Assembly (NCBI GenBank): GCA_000026125.1
Contig: CU207211.1
Coordinates: 2,294,001-2,358,000 of the forward strand
Direction: 5' to 3'
Length of the DNA: 64,000 nt
From: Herminiimonas arsenicoxydans
GTDB lineage: Bacteria > Pseudomonadota > Gammaproteobacteria > Burkholderiales > Burkholderiaceae_D
Every line of letters starts with the position of its first letter. The stretch's first letter is position 1. The translations under genes were made by a program, and so were the position numbers. The notes beneath the pieces were generated by a model. That model searched no databases, was not told where the DNA came from, and was given only the letters and a program-made list of their open reading frames with translations. Shown one piece after another: positions 7,418-16,976 of the stretch.

Positions 7418-8556
7418 AGGTACGGGAAACGAGTATTCGGATTATCTTTACCTTCCAAGGTAAGCAGCGCAAAGAGACTATTTGCCTGGATAACGAGCCA
7501 CTCCACCCTACCCCTGCCAATATTAAATATGCGACGCGAATTGCAGCCGAAGTTCGCGATAAGGTCAGAACTGGCCTATTCGCCTATGCCGACTATTTCC
7601 CACAATCGCGCCATGCCAAGCCGGATCATGTTGGCACGGTAGGTGAGTTTATGGACAAGTGGTATGCACAGCTTGAACTGAAGCCCTCTACCTTATCCGA
7701 GTACAAGCGGATGAAGGAGAACTTCTGGAAGCCGGCACTCGGACGGAAGCGCGTCGATAAAATCACGCATTCAGACATTACAACCGCTCTAAAGAGTGGA
7801 ACGTGGAGCAGCAACCGCACCCGCAACAATATGCTTTATATGCTGCGCGCCGTGTTTAACCTCGCGGTAGCAGATGGGGTTATCCATAAAAATCCATGCG
7901 CGACCATTGAAAATGCTCAGTGGCAACGCAAGAAGCCAGATCCGTTCAGCATTGTTGAGGCGAACCGAATCATTGCCAGCCTGCACGAAAAGCAGCATCA
8001 GCAGGTCGCCAACTTCTACGAATTCATGTTTTTCAGTGGGCTGCGCACCGGTGAAGGCTTAGGGCTGGATTGGGCGAATGTCGATCTGCACAAGCGGATT
8101 GTCGTCATCAGGCAGTCTTTCGTTCGCGGAGAAATGCAGGAAACAAAGACATCTAGCGAGCGCACCGTCAAGCTGACGAATCGGGCGCTAGACGCATTGA
8201 AGCGTCAAAAGGCATGGACATTGTTGGATAAATCTGGCCGTGTATTCCATAACCCTTCTACCAATAGACCGTGGGCGAAGGAGCAGAATATAAGTGAGCC
8301 ATACTGGAAGCCGGCCTTAAAACTGCTAGGAATCCGCTACAGACGACCGTATAACACCCGAGCCACTTATGCGACCATTGGCCTGATGTCAGGCGCTAGA
8401 CCGGCGTACATGGCGGCACAGCTAGGCCATAGCCTTGAGGTGTTCTATCGGGATTATGCGGACTGGATTGCAGATCAAGATGATGACCGCGAGATGGGGA
8501 AAATAGAAGCTCAAATTGGCGCTTCTATCCCTGTGCTATCCCTGAAAAATAAGTAA
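7393..8556 (+). CDS. int: Tyrosine integrase with N-terminal arm-binding domain
   Basis: 387 codons. Residues 5-35 (SGVEVRETSIRIIFTFQGK) are the arm-binding domain of the DUF3596 kind; about 80-175 the core-binding SAM-like domain; about 180-375 the catalytic domain. Visible active-site residues are R218, K252, R323, H346 and probably Y355. The first His of the HxxR box is Asn (N321), a substitution I associate with this subfamily. It catalyses integration and excision of the element. The gene ends 25 bp before the 3' end of tRNA-Val, the expected target. Confidence 0.92.
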   Translation: MGPRTSGVEVRETSIRIIFTFQGKQRKETICLDNEPLHPTPANIKYATRIAAEVRDKVRTGLFAYADYFPQSRHAKPDHVGTVGEFMDKWYAQLELKPSTLSEYKRMKENFWKPALGRKRVDKITHSDITTALKSGTWSSNRTRNNMLYMLRAVFNLAVADGVIHKNPCATIENAQWQRKKPDPFSIVEANRIIASLHEKQHQQVANFYEFMFFSGLRTGEGLGLDWANVDLHKRIVVIRQSFVRGEMQETKTSSERTVKLTNRALDALKRQKAWTLLDKSGRVFHNPSTNRPWAKEQNISEPYWKPALKLLGIRYRRPYNTRATYATIGLMSGARPAYMAAQLGHSLEVFYRDYADWIADQDDDREMGKIEAQIGASIPVLSLKNK

Positions 8557-8612
8557 TTTTTACTTTTCATAGGAGAAATTCTGGTGGGAAGTACAAGTTT
8601 CGAACTTGTGAC
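8557..8612. other. Probable phage attachment junction at tRNA-Val 3' end
   Basis: The integrase stop at 8556 is followed by AT-rich sequence and then the CCA end and T arm of tRNA-Val (8582-8612). Integrases of this type commonly recombine within the 3' end of a tRNA and restore it. The partner copy would lie left of position 1, so the core cannot be delimited here. Confidence 0.45.
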
Positions 8613-8656
8613 CTATCGCGTGTGAGGCGATCGCTCTACCCCTGAGCTAACCTCCC
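8582..8656 (-). tRNA. tRNA-Val (CAC)
   Basis: On the minus strand the cloverleaf is complete: acceptor GGGAGGU/ACUUCCC, D arm GCUC/GAGC, anticodon arm AUCGC-CUCACAC-GCGAU with anticodon CAC, and T arm ACAAG-UUCGAAA-CUUGU. Discriminator A and CCA are encoded (8582-8585). It reads GUG valine codons. It lies downstream of dnaQ on the same strand. Confidence 0.95.
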
Positions 8657-8693
8657 GAAGCGGCGCAAATTATCTCACAAAAGCATGCGCGTA

Positions 8694-9398
8694 TCAATTT
8701 ACTGCTGCGCGCCACAGGCACTGGCCTTTGACTTCCTTGTCCAGACTCTGCATCAACAACTCATGTTCGGCAAGTTCCTCTGCCGTCGCCGGCTGCAATA
8801 AAATGTCGGCAATCGCCACGACTTCCAGCGCGATACCATCGCTGTCCGCATCCTGCCCGCCAAGATCCATGCTCAAACTATTCTGGCCGCGCGTCATCGC
8901 CAGATAGACTTCAGCCAGCAACTCCGCATCCAGCAAGGCGCCGTGCAAGGTGCGGTGCGCATTCGATACGCCGTAACGGTCGCACAATGCGTCGAGCGAA
9001 TTGCGCTTGCCCGGATGCAGTTCCTTGGCCTGCTGCAGCGTGTCGAGGATTCCGCCGACGTGATCCTTGAACAGCGGCATCTCGACGCGTTTCAATTCGG
9101 CATCGAGAAAGCCGACGTCGAACGGTGCGTTGTGAATAACCACCTCTGCGCCGCTGATGTAGTCGCGAAATTCGTCGACGATCTCGGCAAACTTCGGCTT
9201 GTCGCTGAGGAATTCGGTCGTCAAGCCGTGCACTGCCAGCGCGCCCTCTTCCGAATCCCGCTCCGGATTGATGTAGTGATGAAAGTTGTTACCGGTCAGG
9301 CGGCGATCGATTAATTCAACACAGCCGATTTCAATAATGCGGTCGCCGGAGCGTGGGTTGAGTCCGGTCGTTTCGGTATCGAGAACAATTTGTCGCAT
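8694..9398 (-). CDS. dnaQ: DNA polymerase III epsilon subunit (proofreading exonuclease)
   Basis: 234 codons. DEDDh 3'-5' exonuclease: D7 and E9 in LDTETTG (Exo I), D94 in HNAPFD (Exo II), H152 and D157 in HGALLDAE (Exo III). It removes misinserted bases during replication as part of the polymerase III core; the C-terminal 60 residues contact the alpha subunit. ATG 9398 is preferred because family members begin MRQIVLDTETTG; a TTG two codons upstream is also in frame. It follows rnhA with 90 bp between, the usual order on betaproteobacterial chromosomes. Confidence 0.95.
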   Translation of the reverse strand: MRQIVLDTETTGLNPRSGDRIIEIGCVELIDRRLTGNNFHHYINPERDSEEGALAVHGLTTEFLSDKPKFAEIVDEFRDYISGAEVVIHNAPFDVGFLDAELKRVEMPLFKDHVGGILDTLQQAKELHPGKRNSLDALCDRYGVSNAHRTLHGALLDAELLAEVYLAMTRGQNSLSMDLGGQDADSDGIALEVVAIADILLQPATAEELAEHELLMQSLDKEVKGQCLWRAAVN

Positions 9399-9488
9399 AT
9401 TCAATCAGTATTCAAAAATGGAGTAACAATACTTGCGCATGAAGACGGCAGCAGGCGATGCAGCAAGTCGCCGTTCTTTATATGCAAT

Positions 9489-9929
9489 TTAATTTGAGTT
9501 CACCGTCTCGACGCCCCGATTGGCGAGCGCATCTGCGCGCTCATTGCCGACGTGACCATTATGACCGCGCACCCAGCGCCATTCGATCTGGTGTCTGGCC
9601 TGCGCGGCGTCCAGCGCCTGCCACAAATCGACATTCTTGACCGGCGCCCTGGCGGCAGTTTTCCAGCCGCGCGCCTTCCAGCCATGTATCCATTCGCTGA
9701 TGCCTTTTTGCACATACTGGCTATCGGTATGCACTATCACTTCGCATGGGCGCGTCAAGGCATTCAATGCTTCAATCACTGCTTTCAGTTCCATCCGGTT
9801 ATTGGTGGTGCCGGGTTCGCCGCCGAACAATTCCTTCTCGCGCTCGCCCATGACAAGCAGCGCACCCCAACCGCCGCGGCCGGGATTGCCCTTGCACGCG
9901 CCGTCGGTAAAGATATCAATTTTTTCCAT
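9489..9929 (-). CDS. rnhA: Ribonuclease HI
   Basis: 146 codons, normal length. Metal-binding carboxylates D9 ([11 protein letters not shown]), E47 (NRMELKA), D69 (HTDSQYV) and D133 (NERADALA) and the supporting H123 are all present. It degrades RNA in RNA-DNA hybrids, removing primers and R-loops. Starts 14 bp after the methyltransferase stop, so the two are probably co-transcribed, with dnaQ next. Confidence 0.96.
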   Translation of the reverse strand: MEKIDIFTDGACKGNPGRGGWGALLVMGEREKELFGGEPGTTNNRMELKAVIEALNALTRPCEVIVHTDSQYVQKGISEWIHGWKARGWKTAARAPVKNVDLWQALDAAQARHQIEWRWVRGHNGHVGNERADALANRGVETVNSN

Positions 9930-9943
9930 GCTGACTAAGTACT

Positions 9944-10723
9944 CTATTTTCTATTGATCGATGTTTTGTTGGTTGCCGGTACGCCTTGCGGCGCGGTGGC
10001 CTTTTGTGTTTTCCAGGCCGGCCCGATCAGCCGCATGCCTCTGACGCGCTTGATCGCCTGCACCACATACACTGCGCCCAGAAACGGCCACCACTTGTCG
10101 CCCGCGTTTTCCATGAAGGAAAAACGATGCAGCCATTTTTCTGTTTCGCACGGTGGTGCATAGCAACCGAGATGGCCGTCGCCGACTTCCATGTTCAGTA
10201 ATTTCAGCCAGTCCTTCAAACGCATAGGACTGATGAATTCGCCTTCCTCCGGCAGAAAGTAACTCTCGCTCAAACGCCCGGCCAACTGCCGCGCGCCCCA
10301 CAAGCTGTACGGATTGAAGCCGGAAATGATGACCTGGCCTTCCGGAATCAACACCCGCTCGACTTCGCGCAAGACCTGATGCGGTTCCTTGGCAAACTCC
10401 AGCACATGCGGCAACACGATCAAGTCTATGCTGCTGGAGGCAAAAGGCAAATCCTCAAAATCCTCGATCACGACGACACGCCGCTCCTCACCCGCCTGGG
10501 CTGGTGCAGGCAGGTTCGTATCGGTCAGCCATGTATGCGGCATGCGGCTGGCGCGCAAGGCCTGGATCTGCGGCAAGCCGAGCTGGGTAGCGTTAAAGCC
10601 GAAAATATCAACGGTCAGTTCGTCCAGACGCGCATGTTCCCAATTCCGCACATAATTGCCGGCAGCAGTCTCCAGCCATGAGCCTAGAGATATAATGGGC
10701 TTTTCTGATGAAAATGTTTGCAT
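9944..10723 (-). CDS. SAM-dependent methyltransferase family protein
   Basis: 259 codons from ATG 10723; longer readings would run into gloB on the other strand. The class I (Methyltransf_11) fold is visible in [25 protein letters not shown]...[22 protein letters not shown] (about residues 100-150). The usual glycine-rich SAM loop is degenerate ([16 protein letters not shown]). The substrate is unknown. It stands between gloB (divergent) and rnhA, a conserved neighbourhood in this order as far as I recall. Confidence 0.8.
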
Positions 10724-10727
10724 GCGT

Positions 10728-11507
10728 ATGTTGAGTGTACTGACCGTTCCTGCTTTTAACGACAATTATCTATGGATTATCCACGATGGCGTACACGCTG
10801 CCGTGGTCGACCCGGGTGATGCGACGCCGATTCTGGCTGCACTGGAAGAACACCAGCTGTCGCTGGTCGCTATTCTACTGACACATCATCATGCTGACCA
10901 TGTTGGCGGCGTGGCAAAACTCTTGCAGCATTTCAACGTGCCGGTCTTTGCACCGCGCAAGGATCCGATTGCCAACGTCTCACACCCGCTGGATGACGGC
11001 GATACCGTGCACATTCCGGAGCTGGATTTGCATTTGTCGGTACTGGCCGTACCCGGCCACACGCTGGGGCACATTGCCTATGTCGCAGCGGAGCAAGGCT
11101 GGCTGTTTTGCGGTGACACGCTATTTGCCGGAGGGTGCGGCCGTTTGTTCGAAGGCACGCCGACGCAGATGCTCACGTCGCTGGAAAAGCTGGCAGCGCT
11201 GCCGGACGACACCAAAGTGTATTGTGCGCATGAATACACGATCTCCAATTTGCGTTTTGCGCTGGCTGCAGAGCCGGATAATGCGGCGCTGGCAATCCGT
11301 TTCAAGGCAGAGCAGGCCAAACGCGAAGCCGACATACCGACTGTCCCCTCCACTATCGGTCTGGAAAAATCGACCAATCCTTTCCTGCGTGCACGTGAAC
11401 CGGCGATTGCCGATCAATTGATCGCCGCAGGTCGCGTCAACGAGAACGACAAGGGTCCGGTTGCCGTGTTTGCCGCCCTGCGCGCATGGAAAAACGACTT
11501 CCGCTAA
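10728..11507 (+). CDS. gloB: Hydroxyacylglutathione hydrolase (glyoxalase II)
   Basis: 259 codons. Metallo-beta-lactamase fold with THHHADH (H53, H55, D57, H58), H111, D130 and H168 as the two-metal site, and the C-terminal helical substrate domain. It hydrolyses S-lactoylglutathione to lactate and glutathione, the second step of methylglyoxal detoxification. ATG 10728 gives the family start [14 protein letters not shown]; an in-frame ATG at 10722 is possible. A TATAAT at 10691-10696, inside the divergent methyltransferase, could be its -10. Confidence 0.94.
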
Positions 11508-11605
11508 ACCATATTATGGTGCTTGCGGGCACGAAAAGTTATATATCTGGCACGCGTTTCCATTGAGAAATGCGGCGTCAGGCAGCAATCCTTGTGTAAA
11601 TTGTC

Positions 11606-11635
11606 TTGACGCGCAAAATGCGCATTACTTACACT
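11606..11635 (+). promoter_or_regulatory. Probable mltD promoter
   Basis: TTGACG (11606-11611), 18-bp spacer and TACACT (11630-11635), 56 bp before the mltD start. The spacer contains the palindrome GCGCAAAATGCGC. Confidence 0.5.
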
Positions 11636-11690
11636 CATCACTTATTCTTTTCTACCGGCTGATCATGGGTCGGTCAATTTGCGAGACCCC

Positions 11691-13235
11691 ATGCCTAAAG
11701 CCGATTTTAAAGCACCATTCAAACTTGTTGCTGCCAGCATTTTCCTGCTGGGCATTTCCAGCATCTCCCACGCTGCCAGCGATCTGTCGCTACCGTATTC
11801 CTACAGCAGCTGGGCGCAGGATGCCGCCTTGCAGGACAATCCCAACCTTGCCAACGATCCGCTGAGCGAATTTGTCGTCGCCAGCGATGTGGATGTGTGG
11901 GCCCGCATACGCAAGGGTTTTGCGATTCCGGATCTGGTCGACAATCAACTGGTGATCAACCAGACTGTCTGGTACAGCTCGCGACCCGAATATATCGGCC
12001 GCACCACCAAACGCGCATCGCTGTATCTGTATCACGTGGTCGAAGAACTGGAAAAACGCGGCATGCCGACCGAGCTGGCATTACTGCCCTTCATCGAGTC
12101 CGCATTCAACCCGCAAGCCTATTCGACCGCCAAAGCCGCCGGCATGTGGCAATTCATCCCCTCTACCGGTCTCGACTTCAACCTGAAACAGAACATGTTC
12201 AAGGATGAACGTCGCAGTGTGCTGGCATCAACGGATGCAGCACTGACTTACCTGCAACGTCTGTACGGCATGTTCGGCGACTGGCAGCTGGCGTTGGCCG
12301 CCTATAACTGGGGCGAAGGTTCCGTACAGCGCGCCATCAAGAAAGCCGAAGCGGCAGGCGTAGGAACGGACTTCAACAGCCTCTCGGCCTACATGCCGGC
12401 AGAAACGAAAAACTACGTGCCCAAGCTGCAAGCCGTCAAAAATATCATCGCCACACCGGATGCATACGGCATCAGCTTGCTGAAGGTCGATAACCAGCCT
12501 TATTTCGTCAGCGTGGCGAAAACCCGCGACATCGACGTCAAACTCGCCGCGCAGCTGGCGGAATTACCAATGGAAGAATTCAAGGCGCTGAATCCGCAAT
12601 TCAATCGGCCTGTCATTACCGGCAGCAGCAATACGCAAATTCTTCTGCCGCAAGGAAATGCTGAAAAATTCAAGATCAATCTGGCCAAATGGAGCCATGC
12701 GCTGTCGTCATGGACCGCGCACAAAATCACCAATGCGCGCGAACGGATTGAAACCGTCGCCGCCAGATTCCATACCACGCCGCAGGTAATCCGCGAAGTC
12801 AACAATATCCCGCCGAAAATGGTGCTGAAAGCCGGCTCGACGATACTGGTGCCGCGCATGGAAGGCATGGCGCAAAAAGACATTACGCAAGAAGTCGCAG
12901 ATAACGCAAGACTGGCAATGGCACCCGATGCTCCGGATTCAAAACGCATCAATGTGACCGTCAAGAAGCAGGACAGCTTTACCTCGATCGCCAACCGCTA
13001 CAAGGTGACGATTGCGCAAATCAAGAACTGGAACAATTTGCGCGGCGATAAACTGGCGCATGGCCAGAAGCTGGAACTGCATATACCCTTCCGCATCGCC
13101 AGCAAGGCGAAACCTGCCGAATCAGGCCGCAAACAGACCAGCAACAGCAGCAAATCCAAAACCGTTGCAGCCAGCAACCGCTCCGGCAAAGACAGCATAG
13201 TCGCCGTCAAATCAAACAGCAGCATCATCAAATAA
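11691..13235 (+). CDS. mltD: Membrane-bound-type lytic murein transglycosylase D
   Basis: 514 codons from ATG 11691; an upstream TTG in frame is less likely. Residues 1-29 are a signal peptide ending SHA-AS, without a lipobox cysteine, unlike the E. coli lipoprotein. The SLT domain (about 120-230) has the catalytic Glu in LLPFIESAFN (E136) and the AAGMWQFIPSTG motif. Two LysM repeats follow (about 355-395 and 425-470), then a Lys/Ser-rich tail. It cleaves glycan strands to 1,6-anhydro-muropeptides during wall growth and turnover. Its 3' end converges with yejF, 10 bp away. Confidence 0.93.
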   Translation: MPKADFKAPFKLVAASIFLLGISSISHAASDLSLPYSYSSWAQDAALQDNPNLANDPLSEFVVASDVDVWARIRKGFAIPDLVDNQLVINQTVWYSSRPEYIGRTTKRASLYLYHVVEELEKRGMPTELALLPFIESAFNPQAYSTAKAAGMWQFIPSTGLDFNLKQNMFKDERRSVLASTDAALTYLQRLYGMFGDWQLALAAYNWGEGSVQRAIKKAEAAGVGTDFNSLSAYMPAETKNYVPKLQAVKNIIATPDAYGISLLKVDNQPYFVSVAKTRDIDVKLAAQLAELPMEEFKALNPQFNRPVITGSSNTQILLPQGNAEKFKINLAKWSHALSSWTAHKITNARERIETVAARFHTTPQVIREVNNIPPKMVLKAGSTILVPRMEGMAQKDITQEVADNARLAMAPDAPDSKRINVTVKKQDSFTSIANRYKVTIAQIKNWNNLRGDKLAHGQKLELHIPFRIASKAKPAESGRKQTSNSSKSKTVAASNRSGKDSIVAVKSNSSIIK

Positions 13236-13245
13236 GGAAGTTGCG

Positions 13246-14850
13246 TCAGGCTTGCACGGCTGTCGCTTCTTCATCCGCCGCCGCATAGACCGAAGCTGCC
13301 AGCAATCGCTGCGTGTAGGCCTCTGTCGGTTGTGACAACACCGCCTGCGTCATTCCGCTTTCCACTACCTTGCCGTCTTTCATGACCATGACGCGATGCG
13401 CCATCGCGCGTATGACCGCCAGATCATGGCTGATGAAAATATAAGCCAGTTCGTATTTTTTCTGCAATTCCAGCAGCAATTGCAACACCTGCTGCTGTAC
13501 CGATACATCGAGTGAAGACGTCGGCTCATCCAGCAAAACCAGATCGGGCTTCAGCACCAGCACCCGTGCAATCGCAATACGCTGCCGCTGACCGCCGGAA
13601 AATTCATGCGGATAACGCGCCATGATGTCGGGCGGCAAACCGACTTCCAACAAGGCATCGGCTACGGCCTTGCGTATGCCGGCAGCACCGAGTTGCGGCT
13701 GATGCAGGGCCAGGCCTTCACCGACGATCTGCTCGATCGTACGGCGCGGCGACAGCGACGCAAACGGGTCTTGAAACACGATTTGCATACGCGCACGCAA
13801 AGGCCGCAAGGCATCGCTCTGCATCGCATTCAGCGGCTTGCCGTCAAATGCGATCGTACCGCTGACCCTGGCGCTTGAAAGCCGCAACAAAGCCAGCCCC
13901 AAAGTCGTTTTTCCGGAGCCCGATTCACCGACGATGCCGAGGGTTTCGCCGGGGCGTACCTGCACGCTGACGTCATCGACCGCCACAAATGGCGTCGTCT
14001 TGAACCAGCCTTGCTTGATATCGAAGGTGCAGCGCACATGCTCGGCACTCAGCAAGGGTACGGCCGACTCGTTGAGCGTATTGACCAATTGCTGCGGCTG
14101 ACTCGCCAGCAATTTCCGCGTGTAGGTTTCGCGCGGCGCAGTAAACAACTCCCGGGTTGCTGCCACTTCAACCAGGCACCCTTTTTCCATCACGCCTACG
14201 CGGTCGGCAAAATGGCGCACCAGGTTCAAGTCGTGCGTAATCATCAGCACGGCCATGTTTTCCTCACGCTGCAGCTGGTTCAGCAATTCAACGATCTGCA
14301 CCTGTATCGTCACATCGAGAGCAGTCGTCGGCTCATCGGCAATCAGCAGCTTGGGCTTGCACGCCAGCGCCATGGCTATCATCGCGCGCTGGCGCTGGCC
14401 GCCGGATAGTTGGTGCGGGTACGACAGTGCGCGACGCTGCGGCTCGGGGATGCCGGTTTTATCGAGCAGCTCGATTGCACGCAAGGCGGCGATTCTGGCG
14501 CTGAGGCCTTCATGCAGCATCAAACCTTCAGCAATCTGGTTGCCGATCGTAAACAGCGGATTGAGTGCTGTCATCGGCTCCTGGAAAATCATCGCGACAT
14601 CCTTGCCGCGTACCGCACGCATGGCAGCTTCGCTTCTTTGCAGAATGTCCTGCCCTTCAAACAGTATCCTGCCGGCGTAAGCGGCATCCTGATTCAGGCG
14701 CAGAATAGACAGCGCAGTGACAGTCTTGCCCGAACCGGACTCACCCACCAGTGCAAATTTTTCGCCGGCAGCGATGCTGAAGCTAACATCGTTGACGACC
14801 TTGCTGGTATCAAACGAAACCTGCAGGTTTTGAATCTCCAGCAAATTCAT
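13246..14850 (-). CDS. yejF: Peptide/microcin C-type ABC transporter, fused ATPase
   Basis: 534 codons from ATG 14850, behind AGGAAGG and overlapping the yejE stop by 4 bp. Two complete ABC cassettes: Walker A GESGSGKT at residues 36-43 and again near 325, LSGGQRQR and FSGGQRQR signatures, and DEPTTALD and DEPTSSLD Walker B boxes. It powers import through YejB and YejE of peptides bound by YejA. Last gene of the yejABEF operon. Confidence 0.94.
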   Translation of the reverse strand: MNLLEIQNLQVSFDTSKVVNDVSFSIAAGEKFALVGESGSGKTVTALSILRLNQDAAYAGRILFEGQDILQRSEAAMRAVRGKDVAMIFQEPMTALNPLFTIGNQIAEGLMLHEGLSARIAALRAIELLDKTGIPEPQRRALSYPHQLSGGQRQRAMIAMALACKPKLLIADEPTTALDVTIQVQIVELLNQLQREENMAVLMITHDLNLVRHFADRVGVMEKGCLVEVAATRELFTAPRETYTRKLLASQPQQLVNTLNESAVPLLSAEHVRCTFDIKQGWFKTTPFVAVDDVSVQVRPGETLGIVGESGSGKTTLGLALLRLSSARVSGTIAFDGKPLNAMQSDALRPLRARMQIVFQDPFASLSPRRTIEQIVGEGLALHQPQLGAAGIRKAVADALLEVGLPPDIMARYPHEFSGGQRQRIAIARVLVLKPDLVLLDEPTSSLDVSVQQQVLQLLLELQKKYELAYIFISHDLAVIRAMAHRVMVMKDGKVVESGMTQAVLSQPTEAYTQRLLAASVYAAADEEATAVQA

Positions 14851-15911
14851 GCCTTCCTCCGCACATCCAGCGAGTTGCGCAAGGCATCCCCAATATTGGT
14901 CAACAAGAGCAGCATCACCGTCAGCACGACAAAAGTGGACAAGGCAATCCACCATGCATCGAGATTGTTTTTTCCCTGCGCCAGCAATTCCCCCAGACTG
15001 GCCGTCGAAGCCGGCACGCCAAGGCCGAGAAAATCCAGGCTGGTCAGCGCCAGAATCGCGCCGCTCATGCGGAACGGCAGAAAGGTCACCACCGGCGTCA
15101 GGCTGTTCGGCAATATATGGCGCCAGATTATTTGAGCGTTGCTCAAACCCAGCGCACGCGCTGCCTGTACATATTCCAGATTCCGGTTGCGCAAAAAGTC
15201 AGCACGCACGTAATCGGACAAGCCCATCCAGCCGAATAGCGAGAGCAGAATCAGCAATAGGCCAATGCTGGGTTGAAATATCGAGGCGAAGATGATCAGC
15301 AGATAAAGCTCCGGCATGGAGCCCCATATTTCCATGAAACGCTGGAAGAACAAATCGGTTTTGCCGGCGAAGTAACCCTGAATCGCCCCGGTCAGCAATC
15401 CCAGCAACACGCCGGTAAACGTCAACGCCAGACCGAACAGTACCGAGACGCGAAAACCGTACAGCAGCCGCGCCACCACATCGCGGCCGCGGTCGTCCGT
15501 GCCCAGCCAGTTCTCGGCAGAAGGTGGCGCCGGATTCGGCGACGTAGCGAAATAATTCAGCGTATCGAAATGATAGCGATTGAGCGGATAGATCGCCCAG
15601 TTGCCATCCTTCCTGAACTGTTCCTGTATGAATGGATCGAGATAATCCGCCTGCGATTCGAAATCGCCGCCGAATTTTTTCTCCGAATAGGTGGTGAAGA
15701 CAGGGAATACCCATTCCCCGTTGTAGCGCGCCACCAGCGGCTTGTCGTTCGACACCAGCTCGGCCAGCAGGCTGATCGCCACCAGTATGCTGAAGATGAT
15801 CAGACTCCAGTAGCCGCGCCGATTTTTCTTGAAGCGCAACCAGACGCGCCGACCCGGCGATACCGACTTCGCACCGGGCACTGCAGCAGTTGAAGAGACA
15901 GTCGCATTCAT
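14847..15911 (-). CDS. yejE: ABC transporter permease YejE
   Basis: 354 codons. One N-terminal membrane helix (about 33-53), a periplasmic segment of about 85 residues typical of YejE, then the binding-protein-dependent permease domain with the EAA-like loop near RADFLRNRNLEYVQAARALG. It forms the channel with YejB. Starts overlap both neighbours by 4 bp (yejB stop and yejF start), so the proteins are produced in a coupled way. Confidence 0.93.
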   Translation of the reverse strand: MNATVSSTAAVPGAKSVSPGRRVWLRFKKNRRGYWSLIIFSILVAISLLAELVSNDKPLVARYNGEWVFPVFTTYSEKKFGGDFESQADYLDPFIQEQFRKDGNWAIYPLNRYHFDTLNYFATSPNPAPPSAENWLGTDDRGRDVVARLLYGFRVSVLFGLALTFTGVLLGLLTGAIQGYFAGKTDLFFQRFMEIWGSMPELYLLIIFASIFQPSIGLLLILLSLFGWMGLSDYVRADFLRNRNLEYVQAARALGLSNAQIIWRHILPNSLTPVVTFLPFRMSGAILALTSLDFLGLGVPASTASLGELLAQGKNNLDAWWIALSTFVVLTVMLLLLTNIGDALRNSLDVRRKA

Positions 15912-16966
15912 CGGTTCAGACTTTCAAACTGCAGGCGCGGATCGGCCCACACGTAACACAGGTCGCCCAGCAATTTGACCACCAGGCCGATCAGCGTAAA
16001 CAGATACAAGGTGCCCATCACCACCGGATAATCGCGCCGTATCACCGACTCATAGGACAGCAGGCCGAGACCGTCGAGCGAGAACAGCGTTTCAATCAGC
16101 AGGCTGCCGGCAAAGAAGGCGCCGATAAAAGCCGCAGGAAAGCCGGTCACCAGCGGTATCAGCGCATTACGGAACACATGCTTGTACAGCACGGCGTTCT
16201 CGCTCAAACCCTTGGCGCGGGCAGTCAGTACATACTGTTTGCGTATTTCATCGAGAAAGGTATTTTTGGTCAGCATCGTCATCACCGCAAACGATCCGGC
16301 GACCGATGCAGTGACAGGCAAGGTGATGTGCCACAGGTAATCCAGCACCTTGCCGAGCAGCGATAACTGCTCCCAGTCATCCGAGGTCAAACCGCGCAAG
16401 GGAAACCACTGGACGAAGCTGCCACCACCGAACATCACCAGCAGGAACACGCCGAGGATAAAGCCGGGAATCGAATAACCGACCAGTACCATCATGCTGG
16501 TGATGGCATCGAAGCGACTGCCCTCGCGCACCGCCTTGGCAATTCCCAGCGGCACGGAAATAAAGTAAGTCAGGAAGAAAGTCCATAAGCCCAGCGTGAT
16601 CGAGACCGGCAGCTTGGACACCACCAAATCCCACACATCCTTGTGATGATAAAAACTTTTCCCCAGATCGAAGGTGGCAAAACCTTTCAGCATTTGCCAG
16701 AAGCGCTCGCTGGCCGGCTTGTCGAAACCGTACAGCGCCTTGATTTCCGCCACCCGCTCCGCGTCTATGCCTTGTCGTCCGCGATACTGCGAAGCGCCGC
16801 CGCCGGTCGCCTCACCTGCGCCGACCTGCCCTTTCAACTCCATCAGCGCCTGTTCGACCGGGCCGCCCGGCACAAACTGGATCACCGCGAACGTGATCGC
16901 GACCACACCCAGCAGGGTCGGCAGCATCAGCAATGCGCGTTTGATTATGTACGACCAGATATTCAT
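15908..16966 (-). CDS. yejB: ABC transporter permease YejB
   Basis: 352 codons. The N-terminus MNIWSYIIKRALLMLPTLLG is the usual start of DppB-type permeases. Six membrane helices; the EAA loop is at QYVLTARAKGLSENAVLYKH. An inserted Gly-rich loop after the first helix (VGAGEATGGGASQYRG) is also seen in YejB. Lies 10 bp after yejA and overlaps yejE. Confidence 0.93.
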   Translation of the reverse strand: MNIWSYIIKRALLMLPTLLGVVAITFAVIQFVPGGPVEQALMELKGQVGAGEATGGGASQYRGRQGIDAERVAEIKALYGFDKPASERFWQMLKGFATFDLGKSFYHHKDVWDLVVSKLPVSITLGLWTFFLTYFISVPLGIAKAVREGSRFDAITSMMVLVGYSIPGFILGVFLLVMFGGGSFVQWFPLRGLTSDDWEQLSLLGKVLDYLWHITLPVTASVAGSFAVMTMLTKNTFLDEIRKQYVLTARAKGLSENAVLYKHVFRNALIPLVTGFPAAFIGAFFAGSLLIETLFSLDGLGLLSYESVIRRDYPVVMGTLYLFTLIGLVVKLLGDLCYVWADPRLQFESLNR

Positions 16967-16976
16967 CGCAGTATCC

